A stretch of DNA of 64,000 nucleotides from Bacillus cereus group sp. RP43 (GCF_040459645.1 NZ_JARVHQ010000001.1:2232001-2296000), one strand, 5' to 3'; positions 1 to 8,946 are shown, counted from the first letter of the stretch. The notes: generated by a model not told the origin, from the letters alone. Translations and numbers: made by a program.

Positions 1-65
1 ATCAAGGGTTTTATGTTGAATATGTTACAGATGGAAATGATGGAAGAACTCGTTTATCCGTGTGA
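1..65 (+). CDS. 3' end of an unidentified protein (partial)
   Basis: The third reading frame is open from the window edge to a TGA at 63-65 and gives a 20-residue tail ending in GRTRLSV. The downstream kinase starts only 23 bases later with its own Shine-Dalgarno, which suggests one transcript. Too little is visible to name a family, and another frame could also be open here, so this is a tentative call. Confidence 0.4.
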   Translation, partial: QGFYVEYVTDGNDGRTRLSV

Positions 66-88
66 TAGGTATATAAAGGGGGAAGTAA

Positions 89-967
89 ATGAATCATATT
101 ACTGCTGATTTAGTTAAAAAGTTAATACAAGAGCAATTTCCTAAATGGGCACATTTAGAAGTGAAACCTGTAAAGCTTAGCGGGAACGATAATAGAACAT
201 TTCATTTAGGGGACGAGATGAGTGTTAGGTTGCCAAGTGATGTAGCATATGTACCGCAAGTAGAGAAAGAAAATACTTGGTTACCTATATTAAGTAAGGG
301 ACTTTCTTTACAAATTTCTGCACCAATTGCGAAAGGGAATCCGACTAAAGAATATCCGTGGCCTTGGTCTATTAATAAGTGGATCGAGGGAGAGACGGTG
401 ACGAAAGAAAATATTCGTGATTTAGATGAATTCGCAGCAGACTTAGGAGCATTTTTAATAGATTTACAATCAATTGATGCGAGTAACGGACCAATAGCTG
501 GAGAACATAATTTTTACCGAGGCGGGCTTATATCTGTATACGATGAAGAAGCGAGAGGGGCTATCGAAAATAATAAGGATGTTTTTGATGAAACAGTATT
601 AAAGCATCTTTGGGATGTAGCACTTCGTTCAACATGGGACCACAAACCAGTTTGGGTTCATGGAGATGTTGCGCCAGGAAACTTACTCGTTAAGGATGGA
701 AAACTTTGTGCCGTAATTGATTTTGGTATTTTAGGAGTAGGAGATCCGGCTTGTGATGCAGCGATGGCATGGACATTTTTTGATAAAAATAGTAGAAACA
801 TATTTAAAGAAGTATTGCGCATAGATGAAGAAACGTGGAATAGAGCGAGAGGGTGGGCGCTTTGGAAGGCGTTAATTACATATGATGCGAATAGGGATAG
901 TAAAGAAAAAGTAGCCGAAGAATCGTATCGTGTAATTCAACTAATTGCTGATGATTATGGGGTGTAA
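89..967 (+). CDS. APH-family phosphotransferase (aminoglycoside/macrolide kinase fold)
   Basis: A 292-residue cytoplasmic protein of the APH/choline-kinase superfamily, which transfers phosphate from ATP (or GTP) to a hydroxyl of a small molecule. The Brenner motif HGDVAPGNLL lies at residues 191-200 (catalytic Asp193) and the metal-binding IDFG at 210-213, so the active site looks intact. The N-terminal part (VKPVKLSGNDNRTFHL) matches the nucleotide-binding lobe of macrolide-kinase-like members. An AAAGGGGG ribosome binding site precedes the ATG. The substrate cannot be read from sequence; many chromosomal homologues in Bacillus are uncharacterised and need not confer drug resistance. A strong bidirectional terminator follows. 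Confidence 0.85.
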   Translation: MNHITADLVKKLIQEQFPKWAHLEVKPVKLSGNDNRTFHLGDEMSVRLPSDVAYVPQVEKENTWLPILSKGLSLQISAPIAKGNPTKEYPWPWSINKWIEGETVTKENIRDLDEFAADLGAFLIDLQSIDASNGPIAGEHNFYRGGLISVYDEEARGAIENNKDVFDETVLKHLWDVALRSTWDHKPVWVHGDVAPGNLLVKDGKLCAVIDFGILGVGDPACDAAMAWTFFDKNSRNIFKEVLRIDEETWNRARGWALWKALITYDANRDSKEKVAEESYRVIQLIADDYGV

Positions 968-970
968 TAG

Positions 971-1011
971 AAAAAGCCTATTTTGAATCATATGATCAAA
1001 ATAGGCTTTTT
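971..1011. terminator. Bidirectional Rho-independent terminator
   Basis: Perfect 15-bp arms (972-986 and 996-1010) flanked by A and T runs, placed between the convergent kinase and SLH-protein genes. It can serve both strands. Confidence 0.85.
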
Positions 1012-1017
1012 ACATTA

Positions 1018-2826
1018 TTAATCGATACTTAAAGCTTTTTTACCCATTTGATTATAACTGTGCTCAAATCGGGATTTTACCATTGGTTGGTCTTTTTTAC
1101 CGTCTAATGGGTCATTATAGTAAATGTTACGATCATCTACACCAGTTATGATAATCGTATGTGCATTTCTGTATCCATTCACGGTTTTTCCTTGAGGTGT
1201 TTGCCAAGTATGTTCTAGTTGCGGAGCAGTTATTTTGTTCCCTACCCACGCTACAACTGGTTTGCCATTACGTACATAGCTTTCTAATACAGAGAAATCC
1301 TGTCCTGTTAAATCTGTACCTCTTGCATGTTTATCAAGTAATTGTTTCAATGGTGCTGGGTTAATAGAGTAACCATAGCTCTTTCCACTTACGTCACCAA
1401 CGAATCCGATGTCTGGATCACCCCAAACTGTAACTTTTCCGTTTCCATCAGTCTTGCGTCGCGTTGTATCAAATGGCATTTGATTAGCAAAGTCTACTTT
1501 ATGTAATGAACGTCCTGTATAGTATTCTAAAAGCATTTGCAGTGAAACAACTGTACTTCCTTTTTGTAGTTCCGGCAATTGATTAATAGCAGGAACATTT
1601 AAGAGAAGCTTTGGACGTAAGAGATAAGACATATTTACCCATTTTGGTCCTTTATCTGTACGAATTTGTACCCATCCGTCATCTGTCTTAGCTAATTCTT
1701 CTATACCACCTTGTGGAGCATACTTTCCAGATACTTTAGAAGAAAAATTAGGGCTATCGTAAGCAAAAAATGTTCTTGGTATGTATGTTAGTTCTTTTCC
1801 TTCACCCTCTTTTAAATATGGATTCATCCATTGAAGACCTTCGCTAGTACGAATTTTTAACCAGATGCTATTTTCTTCAACGACAGTTACAGTTTGAGGG
1901 GGATACTTACCAACCACGTATCCTGTTCTTGACGGTCTATCAAAGGTAACAAAATTTATATCAATATATACTTGTTTTTCTTGTAATGGTGTCCACTTCA
2001 ACCCATGATCCGTAGCGATTTTAATCCATCCGTTTTCAAATTCATCGAATACAGTAACGGTTTGTGGTGCATATTCAGCAAGTATACTTGAATGAAGAGA
2101 GGATTCAGGATAAATAAAATAATTTTGTTTCATAGTAACTTGCTTTAATTTAATTTCTTTATCTTTCGATTGGTCTGTGCGAGCAACTAAACTTGCAGCT
2201 TCTGCACGGGTAATAGTGTTATCTGGATACCAATGACTACCACCATAACCCGCTGAAATACGAAGAGCAACAAGAAGATTGGCCGACTTTTCACTCCAGT
2301 GTCCTTTTAAATCTTGAAATACAGTAGGTAATAGTTCAGTAGATTTTTTGTCTAAGTTATATGAATGAGCAAGCATAGAAGCCATAGCAGCTCTCGTTAG
2401 TTTTCCAGAAGGATTGAAATTCCCATTACCTACTCCTTTAATAATTCCAGCTTTCTCAACTGCAGCAATATAAGGAGTAGCCCAATGGTCTTGGGAGTCC
2501 TTAAATGAGGGCTTAGCTGAAGCATCTATTTGTAAGTTTAATATTTTTGCCATGATAATTGCGGCAGAAGCTCTATCGATTTCAAGGTTAGGTCCAAATG
2601 TACCGTCTGGTAAACCAGATAAAACTTTTTTCTTTACTAAATAATCAACGGACGGCTTTGCCCACCCAATAACATCGGGAAACTGATAGTAGTTATCGTC
2701 TTCATGAATTTCAGGCTGTGCATTACTTTTTGGTGTTACAGTTTCACTCACAGCTAAAGAACTAGATGGAGCGATGAGAGCGCCAAGTAGCAGTGTGCTT
2801 GCCATAGTTATTTTTATTGTTTTCAA
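1018..2826 (-). CDS. S-layer-homology surface protein with SH3-like repeats and a degenerate C39-like peptidase domain
   Basis: A 602-residue exported protein. A signal peptide (residues 1-25, ending SSLAVS) is followed by three SLH domains (about 47-95, 107-155, 167-215) that should anchor it to secondary cell-wall polymer. Three SH3-like repeats follow (about 235-280, 292-337, 350-398), then a C39_2-type papain-fold domain (about 408-600). The domain keeps the His (H556) and the Asn/Asp site (YYNDP, 570-573), but the position normally occupied by the nucleophilic Cys in a GCE motif reads GST (Ser424). The family would predict a cell-wall-attached cysteine peptidase; the substitution suggests a binding or pseudoenzyme role. 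The start is a TTG with an AAGGAG site nine bases upstream. Confidence 0.85.
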   Translation of the reverse strand: MKTIKITMASTLLLGALIAPSSSLAVSETVTPKSNAQPEIHEDDNYYQFPDVIGWAKPSVDYLVKKKVLSGLPDGTFGPNLEIDRASAAIIMAKILNLQIDASAKPSFKDSQDHWATPYIAAVEKAGIIKGVGNGNFNPSGKLTRAAMASMLAHSYNLDKKSTELLPTVFQDLKGHWSEKSANLLVALRISAGYGGSHWYPDNTITRAEAASLVARTDQSKDKEIKLKQVTMKQNYFIYPESSLHSSILAEYAPQTVTVFDEFENGWIKIATDHGLKWTPLQEKQVYIDINFVTFDRPSRTGYVVGKYPPQTVTVVEENSIWLKIRTSEGLQWMNPYLKEGEGKELTYIPRTFFAYDSPNFSSKVSGKYAPQGGIEELAKTDDGWVQIRTDKGPKWVNMSYLLRPKLLLNVPAINQLPELQKGSTVVSLQMLLEYYTGRSLHKVDFANQMPFDTTRRKTDGNGKVTVWGDPDIGFVGDVSGKSYGYSINPAPLKQLLDKHARGTDLTGQDFSVLESYVRNGKPVVAWVGNKITAPQLEHTWQTPQGKTVNGYRNAHTIIITGVDDRNIYYNDPLDGKKDQPMVKSRFEHSYNQMGKKALSID

Positions 2827-3067
2827 TTTTACATTCTCCTTCTATTTTAAGTAGGTTAATTTAATGAGTAAATTGACAAAAGGAAATAAAATGGTTACAA
2901 ATAATATGTTTTAAGTATGTATATGTAACATTACTGAAGAACATTATATGATAATTTTTGGAGACTGACAATGAAAAAGTAAGATTATTACTTGTTTAAT
3001 TGTCGATTAATAAGGAGGAATTCTATATAATTATACGGAATATTTAGATAATAGGAGGTGTCGAATT

Positions 3068-4396
3068 TTGAGTGAAATTGAATTAAAAAGGAATGTAATT
3101 AAGACAGGGCGAGAGAAGGGGATTATTCTTCGGTTTATACTCGCTAGTTTAGTTGGGGTGTTTATGTTTTTCGTACCAGTTACGATAAACGGTGCTTCGT
3201 CTATTATGATTGATCATATTGTATCGTGGATCCGGACTTCAGTTCCTTCTGTAGTACCATATTACGCACTACTTGTAATGATAATTGGTGCGATTTATCC
3301 ATTTTATACGAAAAAATGGAATGCATCTATTGTAGATATTTGTTTTTCTATTTTAAAAGTAGTAGGTGTTGTTTTTGGCGTATTATATTGTTTGAAAGTA
3401 GGACCAGCTTGGTTCTTTGCGCCAGATGTTGGACCGTTTTTGTATGAGAAGTTAGTTATATCAGTAAGTTTACTCGTCCCAATTGGCTCGGCATTTTTAG
3501 CGTTATTAGTCGGGTACGGATTGCTTGAGTTTATCGGCACGTTTTGTCGTCCGATTATGAGACCGTTATGGAAAACACCTGGGCGATCAGCAATTGATGC
3601 GGTTGCTTCATTTGTAGGAAGCTATTCGTTAGCCTTATTAATTACTAACCGTGTTTATAAAGAAGGAAAGTATACGACGAAAGAAGCAGCAATCATCGCA
3701 ACAGGCTTTTCAACGGTATCCGCAACATTTATGATTATCATCGCAAAAACACTAGACATTATGCATTTATGGAATGTTTATTTTTGGACTACGCTGGTTG
3801 TAACATTCATCGTGACCGCTATCACCGTAAGAATCCCACCACTTAGTAGAAAACCAGATACATATATTACGAAAGAAGGGTTCCCAGAGCCAGTTTATAA
3901 AGAGAAAATGTTAGAACGAGCTTGGGAAGATGCATTAGAAGTATCAAAATCAGCACCGGGTATTATGAAAAATATCGCAGTGAATTTGAAAGATGGATTC
4001 ATTATGACGATGGGGATTTTACCATCGATTATGTCAGTAGGATTAATTGGTATCGTCTTGGCAAAGTTTACGCCAATATTTGATTGGATTAGTTATATTT
4101 TTTATCCATTTACATGGGCTTTACAGCTTCCAGAAGCGGAACTAGCTGCAAAAGCAGCATCAGTTGGTATTGCAGAAATGTTTTTACCTTCTCTTTTAGT
4201 TGTAAGTGCACCGCTTGTGACAAAGTTTGTGATTGCGGTTGTTTCGGTATCATCTATATTGTTTTTCTCCGCATCAATCCCTTGTATATTATCGACAGAT
4301 ATTCCGTTAAAAGTATCGGAACTTATTATTCTATATGTGCAAAGAACAATTTTAACGTTGCTTATTATTACGCCGATCGCATACATACTTCTATAA
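3068..4396 (+). CDS. YjiH-family membrane protein (nucleoside-recognition/Gate domain)
   Basis: A 442-residue integral membrane protein with roughly ten hydrophobic helices, starting with FILASLVGVFMFFVPVTING. It resembles YjiH-family proteins carrying the nucleoside-recognition (Gate) domain, seen in the glycine-, small-residue- and proline-rich helices around residues 150-215 and 310-400. The family is thought to be transport-related, but no substrate is established. The start codon is TTG, chosen because a strong GGAGGTG lies just upstream; no ATG is suitably placed. It is transcribed alone, and a hairpin plus T-run follows at once. Confidence 0.75.
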   Translation: MSEIELKRNVIKTGREKGIILRFILASLVGVFMFFVPVTINGASSIMIDHIVSWIRTSVPSVVPYYALLVMIIGAIYPFYTKKWNASIVDICFSILKVVGVVFGVLYCLKVGPAWFFAPDVGPFLYEKLVISVSLLVPIGSAFLALLVGYGLLEFIGTFCRPIMRPLWKTPGRSAIDAVASFVGSYSLALLITNRVYKEGKYTTKEAAIIATGFSTVSATFMIIIAKTLDIMHLWNVYFWTTLVVTFIVTAITVRIPPLSRKPDTYITKEGFPEPVYKEKMLERAWEDALEVSKSAPGIMKNIAVNLKDGFIMTMGILPSIMSVGLIGIVLAKFTPIFDWISYIFYPFTWALQLPEAELAAKAASVGIAEMFLPSLLVVSAPLVTKFVIAVVSVSSILFFSASIPCILSTDIPLKVSELIILYVQRTILTLLIITPIAYILL

Positions 4397-4404
4397 TGAA
4401 TGAG

Positions 4405-4432
4405 CTCGCTTTAAAGAAAAGCGAGTTTTTTT
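4405..4432 (+). terminator. Rho-independent terminator
   Basis: CTCGCTTT / AAAGCGAG arms (4405-4412, 4418-4425) followed by seven T residues, nine bases after the stop of the YjiH-family gene. Confidence 0.85.
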
Positions 4433-4509
4433 ATGACACTTACTTTAAGATATATAAATAATACGTTATCGTTTCGTATGATATAGTTACAAGAGAGGAG
4501 GGGTAATAA

Positions 4510-5097
4510 ATGGAAATTGTTCACGAAAGAGCAAAGTTACGGTTAATGGATAGCAATGATGTCGAAAAAATGTTTTCAATCGTGGAAGGAAATCGAGAAA
4601 TTTGGGCGTATTTAATCTTTAAAATGGATACTGTTCAAGATATGCAGCAATATGTTCAAAAGGCGATAAAAGCTTATGGGGCAGGGAAGGATTTGCCATT
4701 TGTTGTTGTGGATCAAAAGACGAATGAAATAGTAGGGAGTACACGCTTATATAACATTTCAGTTGAAGATAAGACGGTGGAATTAGGGCAAACGTGGTAC
4801 AACCCAAGTGTGCAACGTACGAGTATGAATACAGAATGTAAGTATATGTTATTACAATATGCTTTTGAAAAATTGCATATGAGGAGAGTACAAATTAAGA
4901 CGGATGCACGAAATGAAAAAGCACAAAGAGCAATTGAAAGACTCGGTGCAGTAAAAGAGGGTGTACTTAGAAACGAAAGAAAATTGCCGAGCGGGCATGT
5001 TAGAGATGCAGTTGTGTACAGTGTTATTGCAAGTGAATGGCCAGCTGTAAAAGAACGGTTATTAGAAAAATTAGAGTCTTATAAAGAAAAACGATAA
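4510..5097 (+). CDS. GNAT N-acetyltransferase (RimJ/RimL-like)
   Basis: A 195-residue GNAT-fold acetyltransferase that would move an acetyl group from acetyl-CoA to an amine. The start resembles RimJ/RimL-type members (VHERAKLRLMDSNDVEKMF), the central strand motif VELGQTWYNP and the later NEKAQRAIERLGAVKEGVLR segment (acetyl-CoA pocket and C-terminal helix) are typical, and the length is usual. The gene stands alone behind a GAGAGGAGGGG ribosome binding site. The substrate (protein N-terminus or small molecule) cannot be inferred. Confidence 0.85.
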   Translation: MEIVHERAKLRLMDSNDVEKMFSIVEGNREIWAYLIFKMDTVQDMQQYVQKAIKAYGAGKDLPFVVVDQKTNEIVGSTRLYNISVEDKTVELGQTWYNPSVQRTSMNTECKYMLLQYAFEKLHMRRVQIKTDARNEKAQRAIERLGAVKEGVLRNERKLPSGHVRDAVVYSVIASEWPAVKERLLEKLESYKEKR

Positions 5098-5428
5098 TTC
5101 ATATTAAGAAAGGTGTATTGATCGTCAAGATGAAAAATATACCTTTTTTCTTACAAAACGGTTACTTCTTTTATTTACTTTTGTTTCATCATTCCATTAT
5201 GATAAAAAATTCGTTACAATGTAGTTGTATGGTAATAAACTTATAAATTACACAAATGTAATGAAACCGCAAACGAAAAATGAATTGATAATCCTCAATT
5301 TTAAATGAAAACCCTTTAATGAATATATATGACAAGAAAAATTCCTTCTTTTAAACAAATTCAAACAAAATGATTTGATATATACGTTTTTATATAGAAG
5401 TATGGATGATGTACGGAGGCAGTTATAA
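5098..5428 (+). other. Intergenic stretch, terminator then AT-rich leader
   Basis: The first 55 bases hold an imperfect hairpin (5106-5119 with 5136-5149) ending in a T-run, a likely terminator of the acetyltransferase gene. The remainder is AT-rich and shows no supportable gene on either strand; the promoter of the YdcF-like gene must lie here, but I cannot place it securely. Confidence 0.5.
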
Positions 5429-6061
5429 ATGAAAGAAAATAAGAAAAGTAAGAAAAGAAGAATCTTGCAAGTATTCTTGCTTATGATTTGTTCTATTATT
5501 TTATATGTAAGTTATGCAGCTTACGATATTTGGAGTTATCGCTTTAAAACAGATGATGATGTGAAGACAGATGCTGGTATCGTACTGGGAGCAGCTTCAT
5601 GGAACGGAAAACCATCTCCTGTATTTAAAGAAAGAATTAATCATGCAATTTCTTTATATAAGAACGGTAATATTAAAAAGATTATTTTCACAGGCGGTAC
5701 AAAGTTTGAGGCAGAGCTTGAGGAAGCGCGCACTGCTAGAGTGTATGCACTGAAACATGGTGTAAAAGAAGAGGATATTCTAATTGAAACAAAGTCCCTT
5801 TTCACAGAGGATAATTTAAAGAATGCAAAGCAAGTTGGAATAGAGAACGGAATACGCACATATACGATCGTGAGTGATCCACTTCATATGAAGCGTGCGA
5901 TGAAAATTGCGAAACATATTAAAATTGAAGCGTATGCATCACCAACTCCAACGTCAGCGTATAAAACGTTAGATACAGAAATTCCCTTCTTTTTTAAAGA
6001 ATTATGTTCGTATATTGGATATGTAACCTCTTTGCCATTAAAGGCATTGAAAGGGGATTAA
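5429..6061 (+). CDS. YdcF/SanA/ElyC-family (DUF218) membrane-anchored protein
   Basis: A 210-residue protein with one N-terminal membrane segment (about residues 11-32) after a lysine-rich cytoplasmic stretch, followed by an extracytoplasmic DUF218 domain. Family signatures visible are DAGIVLGAASWNGKPSP near residue 50, IIFTGGT near 85, and the SLFTEDNLKNA and TIVSDPLHMKRA segments. SanA/ElyC homologues affect envelope integrity or vancomycin tolerance in enterobacteria; the function in Bacillus is not known. Its own GGAGG site lies just before the ATG, and a hairpin follows at 6065-6100. Confidence 0.8.
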   Translation: MKENKKSKKRRILQVFLLMICSIILYVSYAAYDIWSYRFKTDDDVKTDAGIVLGAASWNGKPSPVFKERINHAISLYKNGNIKKIIFTGGTKFEAELEEARTARVYALKHGVKEEDILIETKSLFTEDNLKNAKQVGIENGIRTYTIVSDPLHMKRAMKIAKHIKIEAYASPTPTSAYKTLDTEIPFFFKELCSYIGYVTSLPLKALKGD

Positions 6062-6064
6062 TAT

Positions 6065-6100
6065 AAGAAAAGAACCTATCCTTTTATAGGAACTTTTCTT
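6065..6100 (+). terminator. Rho-independent terminator
   Basis: AAGAAAAG and ACCTAT on the left pair with ATAGG and CTTTTCTT on the right, four bases after the stop codon of the DUF218 gene. The symmetry would allow use on either strand. Confidence 0.7.
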
Positions 6101-6215
6101 ATTGTTCAAAAGCATTGTATTTTTATCGGAATAGTGAAACAATAGAGAGGTAGCTTCATATAATCATAATGAAAAAATGAACGGTTTATGAATCGAACAT
6201 AAAGGAGATTATAGT

Positions 6216-7364
6216 ATGGCACTCTCATTTGTTGAAACAGAAGAACAATCTTTAGTTATTGAACAAATAAATAAATTGATTCCGAAGTTCATGGAAAGGG
6301 AGCATCAACTAAGTGAATTAGGATCATTTCCGTATGAAAATATTAATAATTTGAAAGATATCGGATATACGAAATTAACGTTGCCAAAAGAATTGGGAGG
6401 CAATGCGATTTCTTTATATGACTTTGTTTTATTTCAAGAGAAAATAGCAGAAGGCTGCGGTGCTACCGCATTATCAATTGGATGGCACCTTGGCATTGTA
6501 AAAGAATTAGCTGAAAATCGCTCTTGGAATGAGGAAATGTTCACTTGGTTTTGTGAAGAAGTGCGTAATGGTGCGCTTTTTAATCGAGCAGCGACAGAGC
6601 CGAATACAGGTAGTCCTACGCGCGGCGGGAAACCAGAGACGTTAGCTGTCAAAAAAGGTGAGAAGTGGATTATAAATGGAAGAAAAACGTTTACGACAAT
6701 GGCACCAGTACTTGATTATTTTATCATTTCAGCAAGTATTGAAGGCCAGGAAGATATCGGAGAGTTTGTCATTCCAAAGAATACGCAAGGCGTGACAATT
6801 GAAGAAACGTGGGATAGCATCGCAATGCGAGGAACTGCGAGCCATGATCTCGTTTTACAAAATGTAGAGATACCAGATCGCTTTTTCACTGATATAAAGG
6901 GTTCAAAAGTTAAAGCTAAGGGTATTGGCTGGTTGCTACATATACCAGCATGTTATTTAGGAATTGCACAATCAGCAAGAAATTATGCAGTTCAGTTTGC
7001 GGTATCATACAAGCCAAACAGTTTAAATCATTCTATAAGTTTATTACCGAATGTTAGAAGGTTAGTTGGAGAATTAGAACTTGAGCTTATGCAAGCTCGT
7101 GTCTTTTTATATCAAATTGCGAAAAAATACGATGAGGCAGAAGATAAATTATCATTGCAAGCTGAACTAGCAGCTGCAAAATATGTTGTAACGAACGCGG
7201 CAATATCTATTGTAGATAAAGCAATGCGCATCGTAGGAGCGAAAAGCTTATCAGAAGAAAATCCGCTTCATCGTTATTATTTAAACGTCAGAGCAGGACT
7301 ACACAATCCGCCGATGGATGATGCAACACTATCTATGCTGGCGGATGCGGCGTTTCGGTCGTAA
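6216..7364 (+). CDS. Acyl-CoA-dehydrogenase-fold flavoenzyme (YdbM-like)
   Basis: A 382-residue protein with the three-part acyl-CoA dehydrogenase layout: helical N-domain (1-115), beta-barrel (about 125-235, with NRAATEPNTGSPTRGG and GRKTFTTMAP flavin-contact segments), and C-terminal helical domain. It resembles B. subtilis YdbM in size and layout. The C-terminal segment where classical members carry the catalytic Glu (EGT motif) reads GLHNPPMDD, so classical alpha-beta desaturation of acyl-CoA is uncertain; an oxidase or monooxygenase role is possible. A single gene with an AAAGGAG site and its own terminator. Confidence 0.8.
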   Translation: MALSFVETEEQSLVIEQINKLIPKFMEREHQLSELGSFPYENINNLKDIGYTKLTLPKELGGNAISLYDFVLFQEKIAEGCGATALSIGWHLGIVKELAENRSWNEEMFTWFCEEVRNGALFNRAATEPNTGSPTRGGKPETLAVKKGEKWIINGRKTFTTMAPVLDYFIISASIEGQEDIGEFVIPKNTQGVTIEETWDSIAMRGTASHDLVLQNVEIPDRFFTDIKGSKVKAKGIGWLLHIPACYLGIAQSARNYAVQFAVSYKPNSLNHSISLLPNVRRLVGELELELMQARVFLYQIAKKYDEAEDKLSLQAELAAAKYVVTNAAISIVDKAMRIVGAKSLSEENPLHRYYLNVRAGLHNPPMDDATLSMLADAAFRS

Positions 7365-7375
7365 TGAAGAAATAT

Positions 7376-7405
7376 AAAGTCTGTTCCGTTCTGGAACAGA
7401 CTTTT
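7376..7405 (+). terminator. Rho-independent terminator
   Basis: AAAGTCTGTTCC and GGAACAGACTTTT form a 12-bp stem with a five-base loop, twelve bases after the flavoenzyme stop codon. Confidence 0.85.
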
Positions 7406-7537
7406 CGTTGTCGGTGAATCAGTATTCTATGTTGAATCGTTGATATATTTAGAGTTATGATAGATATATTTGAAAAATTGTTGATATAATTCCATGTATT
7501 ATGTCATTGTTCAAAGAATAGGGAATTCTCGTTTTAC

Positions 7538-7584
7538 AAATTAAAAAGGCTATCCTTTTGATAAGAGGATAGTCTTTTTAATTT
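7538..7584. terminator. Rho-independent terminator (bidirectional form)
   Basis: Arms of 18 bases (7538-7555 and 7567-7584) with a single mismatch, flanked by A and T runs. It lies three bases past the stop codon of the minus-strand gene 7588-8058 and most likely terminates that gene. Confidence 0.8.
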
Positions 7585-7587
7585 GTT

Positions 7588-8058
7588 CTATTGTGGTTGT
7601 ACTTCAAGATTCATACTACTTTCAGAACCGTCTTGATTATGTGCAAATAACGAATAATCACCTGGTAAAGGATTAGCGATAAGTGAACGTAAAGTAAAGG
7701 ATTGGCTTTCATTTGGCTGTAACGTGTGTTTGACTAAACGATCTTCTTTGAATTTAATTGAATACGTAAAACTGTTTGTACCAGCATTTTTAATCGTAAT
7801 ATTTAAGTCACCTTGGCCGCTAAAGTCAAAGCCTGTACCTGTGTCACCTTTGAATGTATGTGAATTATTAAATGAAGATGAACGAAATGTTGGGATTTCT
7901 TCTTTATTACTTGATGAAAGGGTAATAGTTTCTCTTTCTATACTTGAAGATGAGGAATCTAGTTTTGTATTTTGCTTTGTTAATAAAGTAATCGTGCAAA
8001 GTGATGCGATGAGAATAAATGAACTAGAGATAACGAACCCTTTTTTTGTAAAAAGTAT
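7588..8058 (-). CDS. Small secreted/membrane-anchored protein with apparent AUA start
   Basis: An open frame of 156 codons with no ATG, GTG or TTG near its 5' end. Reading from the ribosome binding site AAAGGAG (8073-8067), the codon at the right spacing (eight bases) is ATA at 8058-8056. The product would have a short basic N-terminus, a hydrophobic helix (GFVISSSFILIASLCTITLL), a Ser-rich linker and a beta-rich C-terminal domain (KGDTGTGFDFSGQGDLNITI ... PLPGDYSLFAH) like a small immunoglobulin- or BsuPI-type fold. The terminator and ribosome binding site support a real gene. Either AUA initiates at low efficiency or a start-loss mutation has silenced it. I do not recognise the family. Confidence 0.65.
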   Translation of the reverse strand: MLFTKKGFVISSSFILIASLCTITLLTKQNTKLDSSSSSIERETITLSSSNKEEIPTFRSSSFNNSHTFKGDTGTGFDFSGQGDLNITIKNAGTNSFTYSIKFKEDRLVKHTLQPNESQSFTLRSLIANPLPGDYSLFAHNQDGSESSMNLEVQPQ

Positions 8059-8245
8059 ATATCTCTCTCCTTTTATAAGAATATAAGAATGTATAATCGC
8101 AAGAAAAACATAACATATATTCCATTTATTATCAATTTAAAAAATCTTTCTTTTCATTCTTCTTTTTGTAGTTTTATAGTGGAATGCTATTTTTCTTATT
8201 TCACCTACTGTATAATAAGAAAAAAGTACGAAAAGAGGTTATCTC

Positions 8246-8923
8246 ATGCTAGAGGTTATTGCAACTTGTTTAGAAGATGTGAAGCGAATTGAAAAGGCTG
8301 GTGGAAATCGAATTGAACTCATTTCATCGTATACAGAAGGTGGTTTAACACCGAGTTATGCTTTTATAAAAAAAGCAGTAGAAGCAGTGCAAATACCAGT
8401 TCATGTCATGATTCGTCCGCATGCGAAGTCTTTTACATATACGGAAGAAGAAATTGAAATGATGAAAGAAGATATTGTAGTTGCTCAAAATCTTGGGGCT
8501 GCTGGTGTTGTATTAGGTGTATTAAATGAACAAAATGAAGTTGATGAAGAGGAATTAGCAGATTTATTATCTGTTGTAGATGGAATAAATGTAACGTATC
8601 ACCGTGCGATAGATGATACAGAAAATCCAGTAGAAGCGATGAAAGTTTTGAAGAAATTTAATAAAGTTACTCACGTGTTAACTTCAGGCGGACAAGGAAA
8701 TGTAGTAGATAATATTCCGGTGCTTACAGAGATGCAAAAGGAAAGTGAAGGGAATATACAGCTTGTTGTCGGAAGCGGAGTAACGAAAGAGAATGTAAAA
8801 CAATTGCTAGATGAAACTGGAATTACGCAGGCGCATGTAGGTACAGCGGTTAGAGAAGATAAGTCATGCTTCTCTGAGATTGACCTAAAGTTAGTACAAG
8901 AATTAGTTGAAATAATAAAGTAA
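8246..8923 (+). CDS. cutC: CutC family protein (copper homeostasis)
   Basis: A 225-residue TIM-barrel protein matching CutC throughout: the N-terminal LEVIATCLEDVKRIEKAGGN, the HVMIRPHAKSFTYTEEE segment, VTYHRAIDDTENP, and the glycine-rich LTSGGQGN and GSGVTKENV loops. CutC was linked to copper tolerance in E. coli, but its biochemical role remains unsettled. A TATAAT at 8211-8216 is the likely -10 element, and GAGG precedes the ATG. The signal peptidase gene follows after 23 bases, so the two may be cotranscribed. Confidence 0.9.
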   Translation: MLEVIATCLEDVKRIEKAGGNRIELISSYTEGGLTPSYAFIKKAVEAVQIPVHVMIRPHAKSFTYTEEEIEMMKEDIVVAQNLGAAGVVLGVLNEQNEVDEEELADLLSVVDGINVTYHRAIDDTENPVEAMKVLKKFNKVTHVLTSGGQGNVVDNIPVLTEMQKESEGNIQLVVGSGVTKENVKQLLDETGITQAHVGTAVREDKSCFSEIDLKLVQELVEIIK

Positions 8924-8946
8924 GTATTTAAGAAAGAGGAGAAACG

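Noticed and set aside
7400..7540. Short GTTGATATA-like repeats
   Set aside because: Three loosely similar AT-rich copies without constant spacing; chance similarity in AT-rich DNA is likely.
7724..8086. Open frame of 120 codons on the plus strand
   Set aside because: It lies antisense to the better-supported minus-strand gene 7588-8058 and has no ribosome binding site; its composition follows that gene's complement.
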